Below, in pieces: positions 1-10,030 of a stretch of 64,000 nt of DNA. Within the stretch, counting starts at the first letter, position 1. Each line of letters begins with the position of its first letter. This DNA comes from Mauremys mutica (Eukaryota > Chordata > Testudines > Geoemydidae), in NCBI RefSeq assembly GCF_020497125.1, contig NC_059075.1, positions 30,850,003 through 30,914,002 of the forward strand. Reading direction: 5' to 3'. The translations under genes and the position numbers were made by a program. The notes beneath the pieces are model-generated. The model was not told the DNA's origin, did no database searches, and worked only from the letters and a program-made list of their open reading frames with translations.

Positions 1-540
1 AAAGGGACAGGGAAAGAGATGCACTATAATTTTATTTGTTCCCTGAACTTTCTGATCAACACTGCAAGACACTAGCATCTCCACTGCTAAAAGATACCAC
101 ATTGCATTTGTTCAGCCACCAGAGTGGATCAGCCCCCATTTCTCCCAGCTTCTGCAGCGTGGGGTAGAGTGGGGAAAGGCCACACACCAGCTATGAGGAA
201 TGGTGAAAACATTTGTAATGGTCACAGAGATAAAGGACTACTGCGATTTTCCTTGGACAACCAAAGTTTCCTTCCCAGACTTAAATGACCCTGCACCTAA
301 CCCAGCCCCATCCCCTTCAATGCAGCTACCATTTGTAAGGGGACTGGAGGACCAGAGGGAAATGGAGGAGTGGTTTTGTGCCTTTGGATAGCCATAAGTT
401 TTCTACTACTGTCCTATCCCTGACTGGTCCCTTTCCAAACCTGTCTCCTCCCTCCCTTTCCCCCACTCTGCGTGGGGTTCTTGGGGGGTTGCAAGCTGTC
501 AGCCTCCACCCCAAACCCTGCTTTGCCTCCAGCATTTATA
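1..540. other. Upstream non-genic DNA, no feature recognised
   Basis: Short open frames only, none resembling a known protein. The right part leads into a hAT-like end at 541-645, so some of this stretch may be the interior of an old DNA transposon. Confidence 0.4.
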
Positions 541-645
541 GTGGTGTTAAATATATAAAAAGTGTTTTTAATTTATAAGGGGGGTCGCACTCAGAGGCTT
601 TCTATGTGAAAGGGGTCACCAGTACAAAAGTTTGAGAATCACTGC
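541..645 (+). mobile_element. hAT-type DNA transposon 3' end (relic)
   Basis: Ends in AAGTTTGAGAATCACTG, the reverse complement of a CAGTGATTCTCAAACTT terminus typical of hAT/Charlie-like elements. The left end was not located. Confidence 0.5.
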
Positions 646-1880
646 CCTAAACTATTGTACCTAGTGTGCTGGCCTAGAAATGCACAGACATAGGGCACGA
701 TGACAGTTCATTAATAATTTGTTTTATAGCTTTTGCTAAATGCATAATGTGGCCGATGGGAATTCAATGAAATTCTTGATTTATAGCCATGTCTTGCTCA
801 GGGACCATTTTGGGGTGGAGCAGGGACTGGGGTTCAGGCATGTAGCACCAGGACAAGATGGGATATGGGTGGGAGCCCATTGCAGCTTAGCAGCCTCAAG
901 TTCTGGTTCCTGCTGCAGCTCATTGTTGGCAGGAGGAGAGGGTTGCCCGCTCAACCAGCTCTGTCGGGTAGAGATACAGAATGAAATGCTTCTTTTCCTG
1001 TGGAGCTTCCAGGGCTTCCTCCATGGTCCGTCCTAGCTCCACACTCTAGCCCCTATTGGCATCCCATTGTACGATGAAGCAGTGGGGTTGAGGAAGGGGT
1101 CATGAGATACTGCAGGCTACTACTGGGAGCTCTGGAGAACACCAGGTCTAGGTCATTGTAGTATGGGCATGTATGAGAGTCCATTTTGGAACGATTGTTG
1201 GAGTCCTCTACCCTCCAGTATTGGAGTCTCGGGTGTTTCTTTCATTCCTGCCATTGGACTGGAGTGCTGTGAATTCCTGCCTCCTCCAGCCTCCTTGAAA
1301 TCTCCCAGCTCAGGTGAATGTTCCTGCTGCTCTGGGAGAAGTCCTGGAGGATGGTATAGTCTAACCGCACATTTCGATCCGGCCCAGGTATGCTTGGCAG
1401 ACAATGCAGCTGCAATGAGAACATGATCCATGTTCACCAGAACAGTTTTCTGCTGCACTCTTTTGATGAGTACAGAAGTGGTCAGCCTAGTTTGCTACTA
1501 CCACTGGCAACAGAGTTATGAGGCTTTTATATAGATGTGGTAAGGGTCAAGCAGAAAAGGGTTCACTGCATTGTGGGAATGGATCTGGAGCAATACTGAA
1601 ACTTGGGATCTGGTACGTGCCTCTTGCCCCGTCCACACACTACACTCTACCATGGGTATAGGTCCATGCTATAGTGGAGGCATATACATACCCACGCCCT
1701 CAGGCATGCTAGCTTCCTCGTCCTGTACTCGCCTCCAGACTCAGGCTTCAGGGATTTAGGAGTGTGTGTGTATGTGTGTGAGCTATAGCACAACAACACA
1801 CATGGAGACATGCACAGTCACTAGTATTGTAGCCTAAGAGACACTGTTTTCCAGGATAAAGTCCCCCATTCTGTTGGTAT
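646..1880. other. Upstream non-genic DNA
   Basis: No convincing gene. It holds small open frames without recognisable domains and a short TG-rich run at about 1765-1785. The left half reads like degenerate repeat DNA. Confidence 0.4.
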
Positions 1881-2330
1881 GACCTGCATTCTTTGTCCTA
1901 AATGTATGATGCTGCACTTGGCTGTACAAAATGCATTTTATTTATATGGTTCCAGATAAACAAGTGATCCACATTACTCTGTATGACTGCTCTGGCCTCA
2001 TCATTATTTACCATGCTGCCAATCTTTGTGACTGTCACAAATTTTATACACCAGGAGTTTACATTTACCTCCAGATCGTTGATAAAAATGTTGAATAGCA
2101 TTAGGCTTAGTAATGATCCCTGCAGAACCCCCCTAGAAACACCACATTCAATAATGATTCCCTATTGATAACTACTATTTGATATCTGTCAGTTAGCCAG
2201 TTCTTACCCCATTTGAGATTTGCTGCCCTGGCAATGAGAGTAACCTGTCTCCTGGTCAAAACTAAAAACTTGCCTGCCTCTCTGACATCTCCTTGTGGAT
2301 GTCTGACCATCAGCTAAAGCTCAGCATAGC
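1880..2330 (-). mobile_element. Old CR1/L3-type LINE fragment (reverse transcriptase)
   Basis: On the minus strand a conceptual translation (about 2101 down to 1898) contains [10 protein letters not shown] followed by a decayed version of the FADDTK catalytic box (KFVTVTK). The order is that of CR1-group reverse transcriptases. It is heavily mutated and much older than the CR1 copy near 34-35 kb. Confidence 0.65.
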
Positions 2331-2332
2331 TA

Positions 2333-3240
2333 AAATGAGCTCTTAAATCTTTCCCCCAAAGCCTTCCTTCCACCTCTTTTCTCGATCACTCTGGACAACA
2401 TCATCATCCTGCCTGTCACTCAGGCCTGTAACCTGGGCATTATCTTTGATTTGGACCTCTCTCTAGGTCCTTACATCCAGGCTATTTCTAAATCTTGCCA
2501 ATTCTTTTGGCATAACATCTCAACAATATTTCCTTTCCTATCTATTCACACAGCTAAAACTCTCATCCAAGTTTTCATAATCATGTATCTTGATCTCTGG
2601 CCCTGATGAATGCTCATGTCGATTCTGCCGAGATGATTCTCTAGCTCATCTCTTTGACCATGTCACTCTTCTCCTCAAATCCTTCCACTGGCTCCTTCTT
2701 CTCTATTGCATTAAATGTAAGTAGCTTGTCTTCACTTTCAAGACTCACAACAGTCATTCTCCATGCTATCTATCATCTCTCACTGACTATTGAGATGTCA
2801 ACTCCTGCCTCCAATCAGTTCATGATGCCAGCCTCCATTACCATTTGTTAAATTTTCAGACAAGCACCTTTCTACTTTCTTTTAGGACCCCCTGATACTT
2901 CGGAGGATCTCCCTGTAAATCTAACTAACTCATTATCACGTTCAAATCCCTACTTAAAATTCTCCTTTGGTGTGATGCCTACAAAAAAATTGACAATGGC
3001 TAGGCCATTGTTATGCTGAGCCCACTGCCTGTCATACTTGACCAACATTGCTCTGTTGTTTCCTTGTGCTCCCTCATCTGCATATCTGTATCTATCTAGT
3101 GTCTCTTGTCTTCTACTTAGATTGTAACTCTCTCTAGAGTATGGATTGTCTTTGTCCTGTGTTTGTACAGGGCCAAGCACAATGGGGTCCTGGTCCATGA
3201 CTGGGGCTCCTAGGTGCTACAGTAACACAAATAATAGCAA
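2333..3240 (+). mobile_element. L2-clade LINE 3' part
   Basis: Plus-strand translation gives L2-like RT C-terminal segments: CNLGIIFDLDLS near 2430, then LLKSFHWLLLLYCI-like residues near 2670-2710. These are followed by a 3' UTR with GTTTGTACAGGGCCAAGCAC and GGGGCTCCTAGGTGCTACAG. It is degenerate, with many stops. Confidence 0.65.
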
Positions 3241-3440
3241 CCTGCACCTTGTTCAAGTTAATTTTCTCACATCTTCTGCTACTCCCTTTTCTCCAAAACA
3301 TCCTGCCTCTATGCTGTCTTTCCTAGTATCCAGCACCCCAGTCTCAGGAAATAGGGTAAACCTTTGGCTTATCTTCCTACCTTGCTCTGCTCCCTGGTTT
3401 AGTTGCACATTTCCACAGGTCTGTAGAGTATACCAGTTCC

Positions 3441-3598
3441 TATTTGAGCATTGGCCTGCTAAACCCAGGGTTGTGAGTTCAATCCTTGAGAGGGCCATTT
3501 GGGGAACTGGGGTAAAAATCTGGGGATTGGTCCTGCTTTGAGCAGGGGGTTGGACTAGATGACCTCCTGAGGTCCCTTCCAACCCTATGATTCTGTGA
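3441..3598 (+). mobile_element. tRNA-derived turtle SINE, 5'-truncated
   Basis: Shows the body and tail of the tortoise Pol III SINE: TTTGAGCATTGGCCTGCTAA, B-box-like GAGTTCAATCC, and the CR1-like tail GGACTAGATGACCTCCTGAG ending CCTATGATTCTGTGA. The A box region is missing. Two fuller copies lie at 32603 and 55672. Confidence 0.8.
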
Positions 3599-3654
3599 CA
3601 CTCTATTTGTACGTTTGCTCTCCCAGATCTCAAATGGTCCAGTCCTACATGGCA

Positions 3655-4321
3655 ATTGCCAGTGCTGTTAGATACATTGCATATGTGTCAACAGTGTAAC
3701 GCTGTTGCCAAAAAAGCGAACATCATTCTGGGATGTATTAGCAGAGGTGTTGTAAGCAAGACACGAGAAGTAATTCTTCCACTCTACTCCATGCTGATTA
3801 GGCCTCAATTGGAATATTGTGTGCAGTTCTGAGCGCTACATTTCAGGAAGGATGTGGACAAATTGGAGAAAGTCCAGAGAAGAGCAACAAAAATGATTAA
3901 AGGTCTAGAAAACATGACCTATGAGGGAAGATTGGGGAAAAAATGGGTTTGTTTAGTTTAGGAAAGAGAAGACTGAGGGGGGACATGATAACAGTTTTCA
4001 AGTACGTAAAAGGTTGTTATAACAAGGAGGGAGGGAAATTATTATTCTTAATCTCTGAAGATAAGACAAGAAGTAATGGGCTTAAATTGCAGCAAGGGAT
4101 ATTTAAGTTGGACATTAGGACACATTTCCTAACTGTTCAGAGTAGTTGAGCACTGGAACAAATTGCCTAGGGAGGTTGTGGAGTCTCCATTATTGGAGAT
4201 TTTTAAGGGCGGGTTAGACAAACACCTGTCAGGAATGGTTGATAATACTTAGTCCTGCCATGAGGCAAGGGACTGGACTAGATGACCTCTCAAGGACCCT
4301 TCCAGTCCTATGATTCTATAT
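3655..4321 (+). mobile_element. CR1 LINE 3' end
   Basis: Encodes decayed RT C-terminal residues ([21 protein letters not shown], then RRLRGDMITVFKYVKG). The 3' UTR ends GGACTAGATGACCTCTCAAG and CCTATGATTCTAT, the usual CR1 3' terminus with the ATTCTATG-type unit. 5'-truncated. Confidence 0.85.
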
Positions 4322-5017
4322 CCTTGCCTCTGAGCATGGCATGAGGGTGATCATGTTTGGGAAGATCTTGCCTATTACTCTGTGGTTTCTTTGGTCTGTT
4401 GCGTCATTTGTTCTCACCTTATATGCACTTTTCAGTGTTCTGTATATTGCCTTACTATCTTTTTTTTTTCTCCCTCCCTTCTAGCATCCTATATTAGGAG
4501 ATGTAGTATGGGCTCATCTCTGCCAGGGGGACAGGCCACTGGTTCCTTCTATGGTGTCCAGCCAGTTTTCTCCATCCTGCCTCTCTATCTAGTTCCAGTG
4601 GAGCCACTTGTGAAGACAGGGGATGACTACCAGATGACCAAAAACTATAGGAAGGTAAGTGTCCTTTCTCAAGGCTGTTTCAGATGGGACATGGGGAAGG
4701 AACCCACACTATGCTCTTTCATTGATGTACTAATTATAACTTATGTATATCAGCATGCTGGATGGCTTAAATTGCTCTTCCAGAGATGCCTGAACATCCC
4801 ACATACACCAGTTTCAGATATGTATCTTTTGGGGTGGGTGATGGTTGTGCAGCATCCCATATCTGTCTATATTTTAACTTATATAATTAATCATCTTGGT
4901 TGAATTAGTTGTTTTTCAGACTGAACCACAGGGAACTGTTCTCTTTCCTTCTTTCTAATACAAAACAAAGTTTTAGTTTTGAATCAGCTCTGTGTCTTTA
5001 CTTTACTTTACTATGGC
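4322..5017. other. Upstream non-genic DNA
   Basis: The longest open frame (about 4382-4903, +) has no recognisable domain and no coding-like conservation. A T-run at 4461-4469 is the only simple feature. Nothing else is supported. Confidence 0.4.
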
Positions 5018-5114
5018 ACCAATACTGCCAACCCCAAGCATTCAAAAGTCATGAGATAGTACCCAAAATCATGAGATTGACCTAAACATCATGAGATACT
5101 TTGGGTGCTTTTTA
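5018..5114 (+). repeat. Short interspersed repeat with ATCATGAGAT units, left copy
   Basis: CTGCCAACCCCAAGCATTC is followed by three spaced CATGAGAT motifs. It resembles the reverse complement of the segment at 9925-10030, so related sequences in opposite orientation flank the CR1 element between them. Confidence 0.45.
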
Positions 5115-7277
5115 GAACCTAAGAATGGCCATACTGGGTCAGAACAATGGTCCATCTAGCCCAGTATCCTGTCTTCCGACAGTGATCAATGCCAGAGGGA
5201 ATGAAAAAACAGGTGATGGATCATGCAATAATTCCCCTGTTGTCCAGTCCCAGCATCTAGCAGTAAGAGACACAGGGACACCCAGAGCATGAGGTTGCAT
5301 CCCTGAACATCTTGGATAATGGCCATTGATGGACTTAACCACCATTAACTTATCTAATTCTTTTTTGAACCCAGTTATATTTTTGGTCTTCACACCATCC
5401 CCTGGCAATGAGTTCCATGGGTTGACTGCATTATGTGAAGAAGTACTTCCTTTTGTTTGTTTTAAACCTGCTGCCTATTCATTTAATTTGGTGACCCCTG
5501 GTTCTCATGTTATGTGAAGAGGTAAATAACTCTTTCTTCACACCATTCATGACTTTACAGATCTCTGTCATATCACTTCTTAGTCATCTCTTTTCTAAGA
5601 TGAACAGGCCCAGTCTTTTTAATCTCTCCTCATAGCGAAGCTGTTCCATACCCTTAATCATTTTTGTTGCCCTCCTCTGTATCTTTTCCATTTCTAATAT
5701 AACTTTTTTGAGACGGGGCGACCAGAATTGCACACAGTATTCAAAGTATGAGCATTGGATTTATATAGGGTCATTATGATATTTTCTGTCTTATTATCTT
5801 TCCCTTTCCTAATGGTTCCTAACAGTTAGCTTTTTTGACTTCTGTTGCACATTGAGCAGATGTTTTCAGAGAACTACCACAATGAATCCACAATCTCTTT
5901 GTTGAGTGGTAACAGCTAATTTAGACCACATCATTTTGTAGGTACAATTGAGATTATTTTCCAATGTGCATTGCTTTGCATTTATCAACATTAAATTTCA
6001 TCTGCCATTGTGTTGCCCAGTCACCTAGTTTTGTTAGATCCCTTTGAAACTCTTAGTTAAGTCCAAAGTAGACTGCAATCTTGAGTAATTTTGTGTTGTC
6101 TGCAAATTTTGCCACCTCATTGTTTAACCCTATTTCCAGATCATTTATCTGAAAGTCCAAGTACACTATATCCACTGGATCACCCTTGCCCACATATTTG
6201 TTGACCCCCCTCAAAGAACTCTAATAGATTGGTGAGGCATGATTTCCCTTTACAATAGCTGTGTTGACTAAACTCCAACATACTGTGTTCATCTATGTGT
6301 CTGATCATTCTCTTCTTTACTATATTTCAACCAATTTGTCTGGTACTGAAGTTTGGTTTAGTGGCTTGTAATTGCCAGGATTACCTCTGGAGCCTTTTAA
6401 AAAAATTGGCATCACATTAGCTAACCTCCAGTCATCTGGTACAGAAGCTGATTTAAGCTATACGTTACACACCATAGTTATGCAACTTCATATTTCAGTT
6501 CCTTCAGAATTCTTGAGTGCACACTATCTGGTCCTGGTGACTTATTACTGTTTAATTTATCAATTTGTTCCAAAACCTCCTCCATTGACACCTCAGTCTG
6601 GTACAGTTTCTTAGATGTTTCACCTAAAAAAAGAATGGCTCAGGGGTAGGAATCTCCCTCACATCCTCTGCAGTGAAAACAGATGCAAAGAATTTGTTTA
6701 GCTTCTCCACAATGTCCTTATCTTCCTTGAGTGCTCCTTTAGCATCTCAGTCGTATAATGGCCCCACTAATTGTTTGGCAGGCTTCCTGCTTCTGATAAC
6801 CTAACAGCAAAAAATTTAAGGGCATGTGTCTTTTGCTAGTTGCTCTTCACATTCTTTTTTGGCCTGTCTAATTATACTTTTACACTTGACTTGCCAGAGT
6901 TCATGCTCCTTTCTATTTTCTACAGTAGGATTTTACTTCCAATTTTTAAAGGATGCCTTTTTGGCTTTAATCACCTCGTTTATTCTGTGTTTAGCTATGG
7001 TGACTTTAGTTTTGTCCTCTTACTATTTTTTTTAAATTTGGGGCATACATCATATTTGAGCCTCTATTATGATGTATTTAAATAGTTTCTATGCAGCTTG
7101 CAGGCATTTCAGTTTTGTTAGTTTCCATTTAACTAGCTTCCTCATTTTTGTGTAGTTCCCCTTTCTGAAGTTAAATGCTGGTGTGGTGGTGGTCTTTGGT
7201 ATTCACACCCCATCAAAGATGTTAAATTTAAGTACATTATGGTTGCCATTAGTGAACAGCTCAGCTATATTCACCTT

Positions 7278-7460
7278 TTATACCACATCCTGTGCTCCAC
7301 TTAGAACTATATAGAGAATTGCCTCTCCCCTTGTAGGTTCCAAGACTAGTTGCTCCAAGAAGTAATCATTACAGATTTCTAGAAATTGTATTTCTGCATC
7401 CCATCCTGAGGTGACACATACCCAGTCAATATGGGGATGGTTGAAATCCCCCATTATCAT
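7278..7460 (-). pseudogene. CR1 ORF2 endonuclease, C-terminal half (remnant)
   Basis: The minus strand reads MGDFNHPHIDWVC, then FLEQLVLEPTRGEAILYIVL. GDFN is the conserved catalytic-core motif of APE-type LINE endonucleases; ILYIVLS is a mutated ILDLVL block. The open frame artificially continues into inserted DNA at 7461 and beyond. Confidence 0.75.
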
Positions 7461-7862
7461 AAGCATCGAGTTCCCCTCTCTCCCATGGGTGCTCAACCCC
7501 CCCATCCCTACCTTCATTCCCACTCCACCCCTTCCATGATGCCCCGCCTCTTCCCACCCCCATTCAAACTCCTTCCCCAAATCCCCGCCCCGGCCCCGCC
7601 TCCTCCCCTGAGCGTGCCACATTCCCACTCCTCCTCGCCCTCCCAGAGTGCGCTAATACTGCCAAACAGCTGTTTGGTGGCGGCCAGGTGGGAAACACTA
7701 GGCGGTAGGTGGAGGACCAGGGACGTGGCGCAATCAGGATGGGGAGGAGGAGGAGGTGGGGCAGAGGGGGAGGGGAGCTTTGCTGCCAGTGTGTGCAGAG
7801 CACCCACTAATTTTTTCCCGTGGGTGCTCCAGCCCCAGAGCACCCACGAAGTCGGCACCTAT
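7461..7862 (-). mobile_element. GC-rich interspersed element nested in CR1, with a near-perfect target duplication
   Basis: CR1 sequence is interrupted by about 400 bp of C-rich then G-rich DNA. One end carries GTGGGTGCTCCAGCCCCAGA and CACCCACGAAGTCGGCACC. CCATTATCAT at 7451-7460 and CCATTATTAT at 7863-7872 flank it and look like a 10-bp target duplication, which argues for LINE-type (SINE-like) insertion, although the class is unproven. Open frames through it are compositional. Confidence 0.65.
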
Positions 7863-8250
7863 GCCATTATTATTGAGTTTTCTACTTTTATAGCCTCTCT
7901 AATCTCCCTGAGCATTTCACAATCACAATCGCCATCCTGGCCAAATGGTTGGTAGTATATTCTTACTGCTATCTTATTATTATTTAAATGTGGAATGTCT
8001 ATCCGGTGGTACAGTTTGATTCTTTGAAGATTTTTCCAATATTTGACTTTATGCTTGCTTTCACATATAATGCCACTCCCCCACCAGCATGACCTACTCT
8101 GTGATTGCTATGTATTTTGTACCCTGGTATTACTGTGTCCCACTGATCATCATCATCATTCCACCAAGTTTCTGTGATGCCCATTATATCAATACTGTCA
8201 TTTAATATCAAGCACTCAAGTTATTATTCAGTTAGTATTTAGACTTCCAG
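7863..8250 (-). pseudogene. CR1 ORF2 endonuclease, N-terminal half (remnant)
   Basis: The minus-strand frame from 8211 reads MGITETWWNDD and GGGVALYVK, matching the APE-type endonuclease of CR1 ORF2 (the Glu of the ETWW motif is a metal ligand in the family). The frame breaks near 8000. It continues across the nested insertion into the block at 7278-7460. Confidence 0.75.
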
Positions 8251-8770
8251 CATTTGTATACAAGCACTTATCAAATTTGTCAATATTTATTTGTCTGCCT
8301 TCATGTGATATAACTGAATGGGACTCTTTTTTTCATTTGACTGTTTCTTTTCAGTTCCTACCTGTACTTTATCAACTTCTATCCTCTCCTCTTTTCTAGG
8401 ATATAGAAAATCCTCATTAATAGATCCTCCCCTAAGGGATGTCTCAAACTCTGTGCTCCTCCACACCTGTTGGCTTTCCCCCAGCCCTTAGTTAAAAAAT
8501 TCTTCTATGATCTTTTTAATTTTACATGCCAGCAATCTGGCTCTATTTTGGTTTAGGTGGAGCCCATCCTTCCTGTATAGGCTCCTGCTTTCCCAAAAGG
8601 TTCCCCGGTTCCTAACCTAAAACCCTCCTCCCTACAGTTAGACTCTGCAATTCTGCCTGTCTAACTGGCCCTGTGCGTTGAACTGGAAGCATTTCAGAAA
8701 ATACTACCATGGAGGTCCTGGTCTTTAATTTCTTACCTAGATTTATATTTAGCCTGCAGGACCCCTCTCT

Positions 8771-9331
8771 TCAAATATCTTTCCCTATATCATTGGTACC
8801 TATATGTACCACATCTATCAGCTCCTCCCCAGCACTGCACATAAGTTTGTCTAAATTACTCAAGAGATCCACAACCTTTGCACCCAGCAGGCAATTTACC
8901 ATCTGGTTCTCCCAGACATCACTAACCCAACTATCTGTATCTCTGATTATCAAATCCCCCATTACTATTACTGGTCTCTTCCTAATAACTGGGGTTCCCT
9001 CCCCTGGAGAGGTATCCTCAGCATGAGAGGATACCATGGCATCATTTGGTAGGAGAGCGTTAACCATGTGATCATTTCTCTCCACTCCAGCTTGATGTTC
9101 TCCTTCCCAAAGACTTTCATCCTCCTCAACAGCACAGAGGCTGTCAAACTGCAGGTGGGACCATTCTACTGTGTCCCAGAAAGTCTTGTCTATGTACCTC
9201 TCTGTTTCCCTTAGCTCCTCCAGTTCAGTCACTCTGGTCTCAAGAGCCCATACTTCGTTCCTGAGGTCCATGAGCTGCTTGCACTGAGTGCACTCATACA
9301 CCACCTGTCCACGAGGCAGGTAATCATGCAT
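8771..9331 (-). pseudogene. CR1 ORF1 protein (zinc-finger-like head, coiled coil, esterase-like domain), partial
   Basis: An open frame of 186 residues beginning at a true ATG (9331). Residues 1-25 hold YECTQCKQLMDL, half of a Cys-rich finger. Residues 22-45 form a heptad-like coiled coil (LRNEVWALETRVTELEELR). From about residue 120, VIVMGDLIIRDTDS, GAKVVDLL and VVHIGTNDIGKD match the SGNH/esterase-like domain known in CR1 ORF1; the first block is the nucleophile region, with the expected Ser apparently changed (GDLIIRD versus the usual GDSxxRx). The protein helps RNA handling during retrotransposition in related elements. It ends early, so this is a remnant. Confidence 0.75.
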
Positions 9332-9924
9332 GCTGTGTTCAGTGCAATAAGCTAGATAGCCCAGCTCTGCTGCTGGGCTTCTACCTGCATTATTTTTACT
9401 CCTGAAGCTTTTATTGGGGAAGGGGTTGTTTTGGGTTTTTTTTCAGGAGGGGTGAATATTGGCCCAAGTTTAAAGAACATCTGGTATAGCCGGCTCTCAT
9501 GCTCCTTCTCTATACTCTTTCACAAAAATCCTGTTTGCTGTTTTTGTTCACTAGCTCCTTTGGTCACTTAGGAGCTGGCATTTTAACCCCCTGTTTTCCC
9601 TGAGTAGCCCCACTCCCTGGTTAACAGATCCTAAAGGAATTACAGATCAAAGCCTCATTAAGTAATTCTCAGCCTTGCCTAACAGGCCACTAGGCTCAGC
9701 CACGCCTTCCCCCCAAACAGACCACACTGTAGGCTTCAGGCAAGCAGCAAGAACTCAAACAACAAACTAAGAGGCAACAAACTCACCCCAAGGGTCATGT
9801 AGTTGCTTCTCCTTCACCTGGAGAACTCCCTTGCAAAACTCCCATTTGCTAGCTCCTCTGCTGGTCTCCCTCCCTTCTGGTCTCTGAGCCTTTAGTCACA
9901 TTTTTGAGCTTTTCTCTGCTATCA

Positions 9925-10030
9925 TGAGGGCTAGAAACTTACTTATAAAATTGAGATTCTCATGTAATCATATGAATTTGGGAGCTGAGGCATCACGAAA
10001 AAACAAATATGAGAGTAGGCAATGCAATGA
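9925..10030 (-). repeat. Short interspersed repeat, right copy (inverted relative to 5018-5114)
   Basis: On the minus strand it reads ATTGCCTACTCTCATATTTG, then CAGCTCCCAAATTCATATGA and TACATGAGAATCTCAATTTT. This is a turtle interspersed repeat type rich in CATGA motifs; the class is unknown to me. Confidence 0.45.

Larger units (their letters stand above)
5115..9900 (-). mobile_element. Nearly full-length CR1 LINE, decayed, with a nested insertion
   Basis: Read on the minus strand the order is 5' UTR (about 9900-9332), ORF1 (9331-8771), endonuclease (about 8250-7278, interrupted at 7461-7862), linker and reverse transcriptase (about 7280-5340), and 3' UTR ending near 5115. Most reading frames are broken. 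Compared with the copy at 34-35 kb, roughly 225 bp of the RT core is missing near 6148, which removes the sequence around the GIPQGS motif. CR1 copies are usually 5'-truncated, so a copy retaining ORF1 and 5' UTR is notable. Confidence 0.85.

Noticed and set aside
7431..7955. 174-codon proline-rich frame
   Set aside because: C-rich nested repeat inside CR1; the frame crosses the insertion junction.
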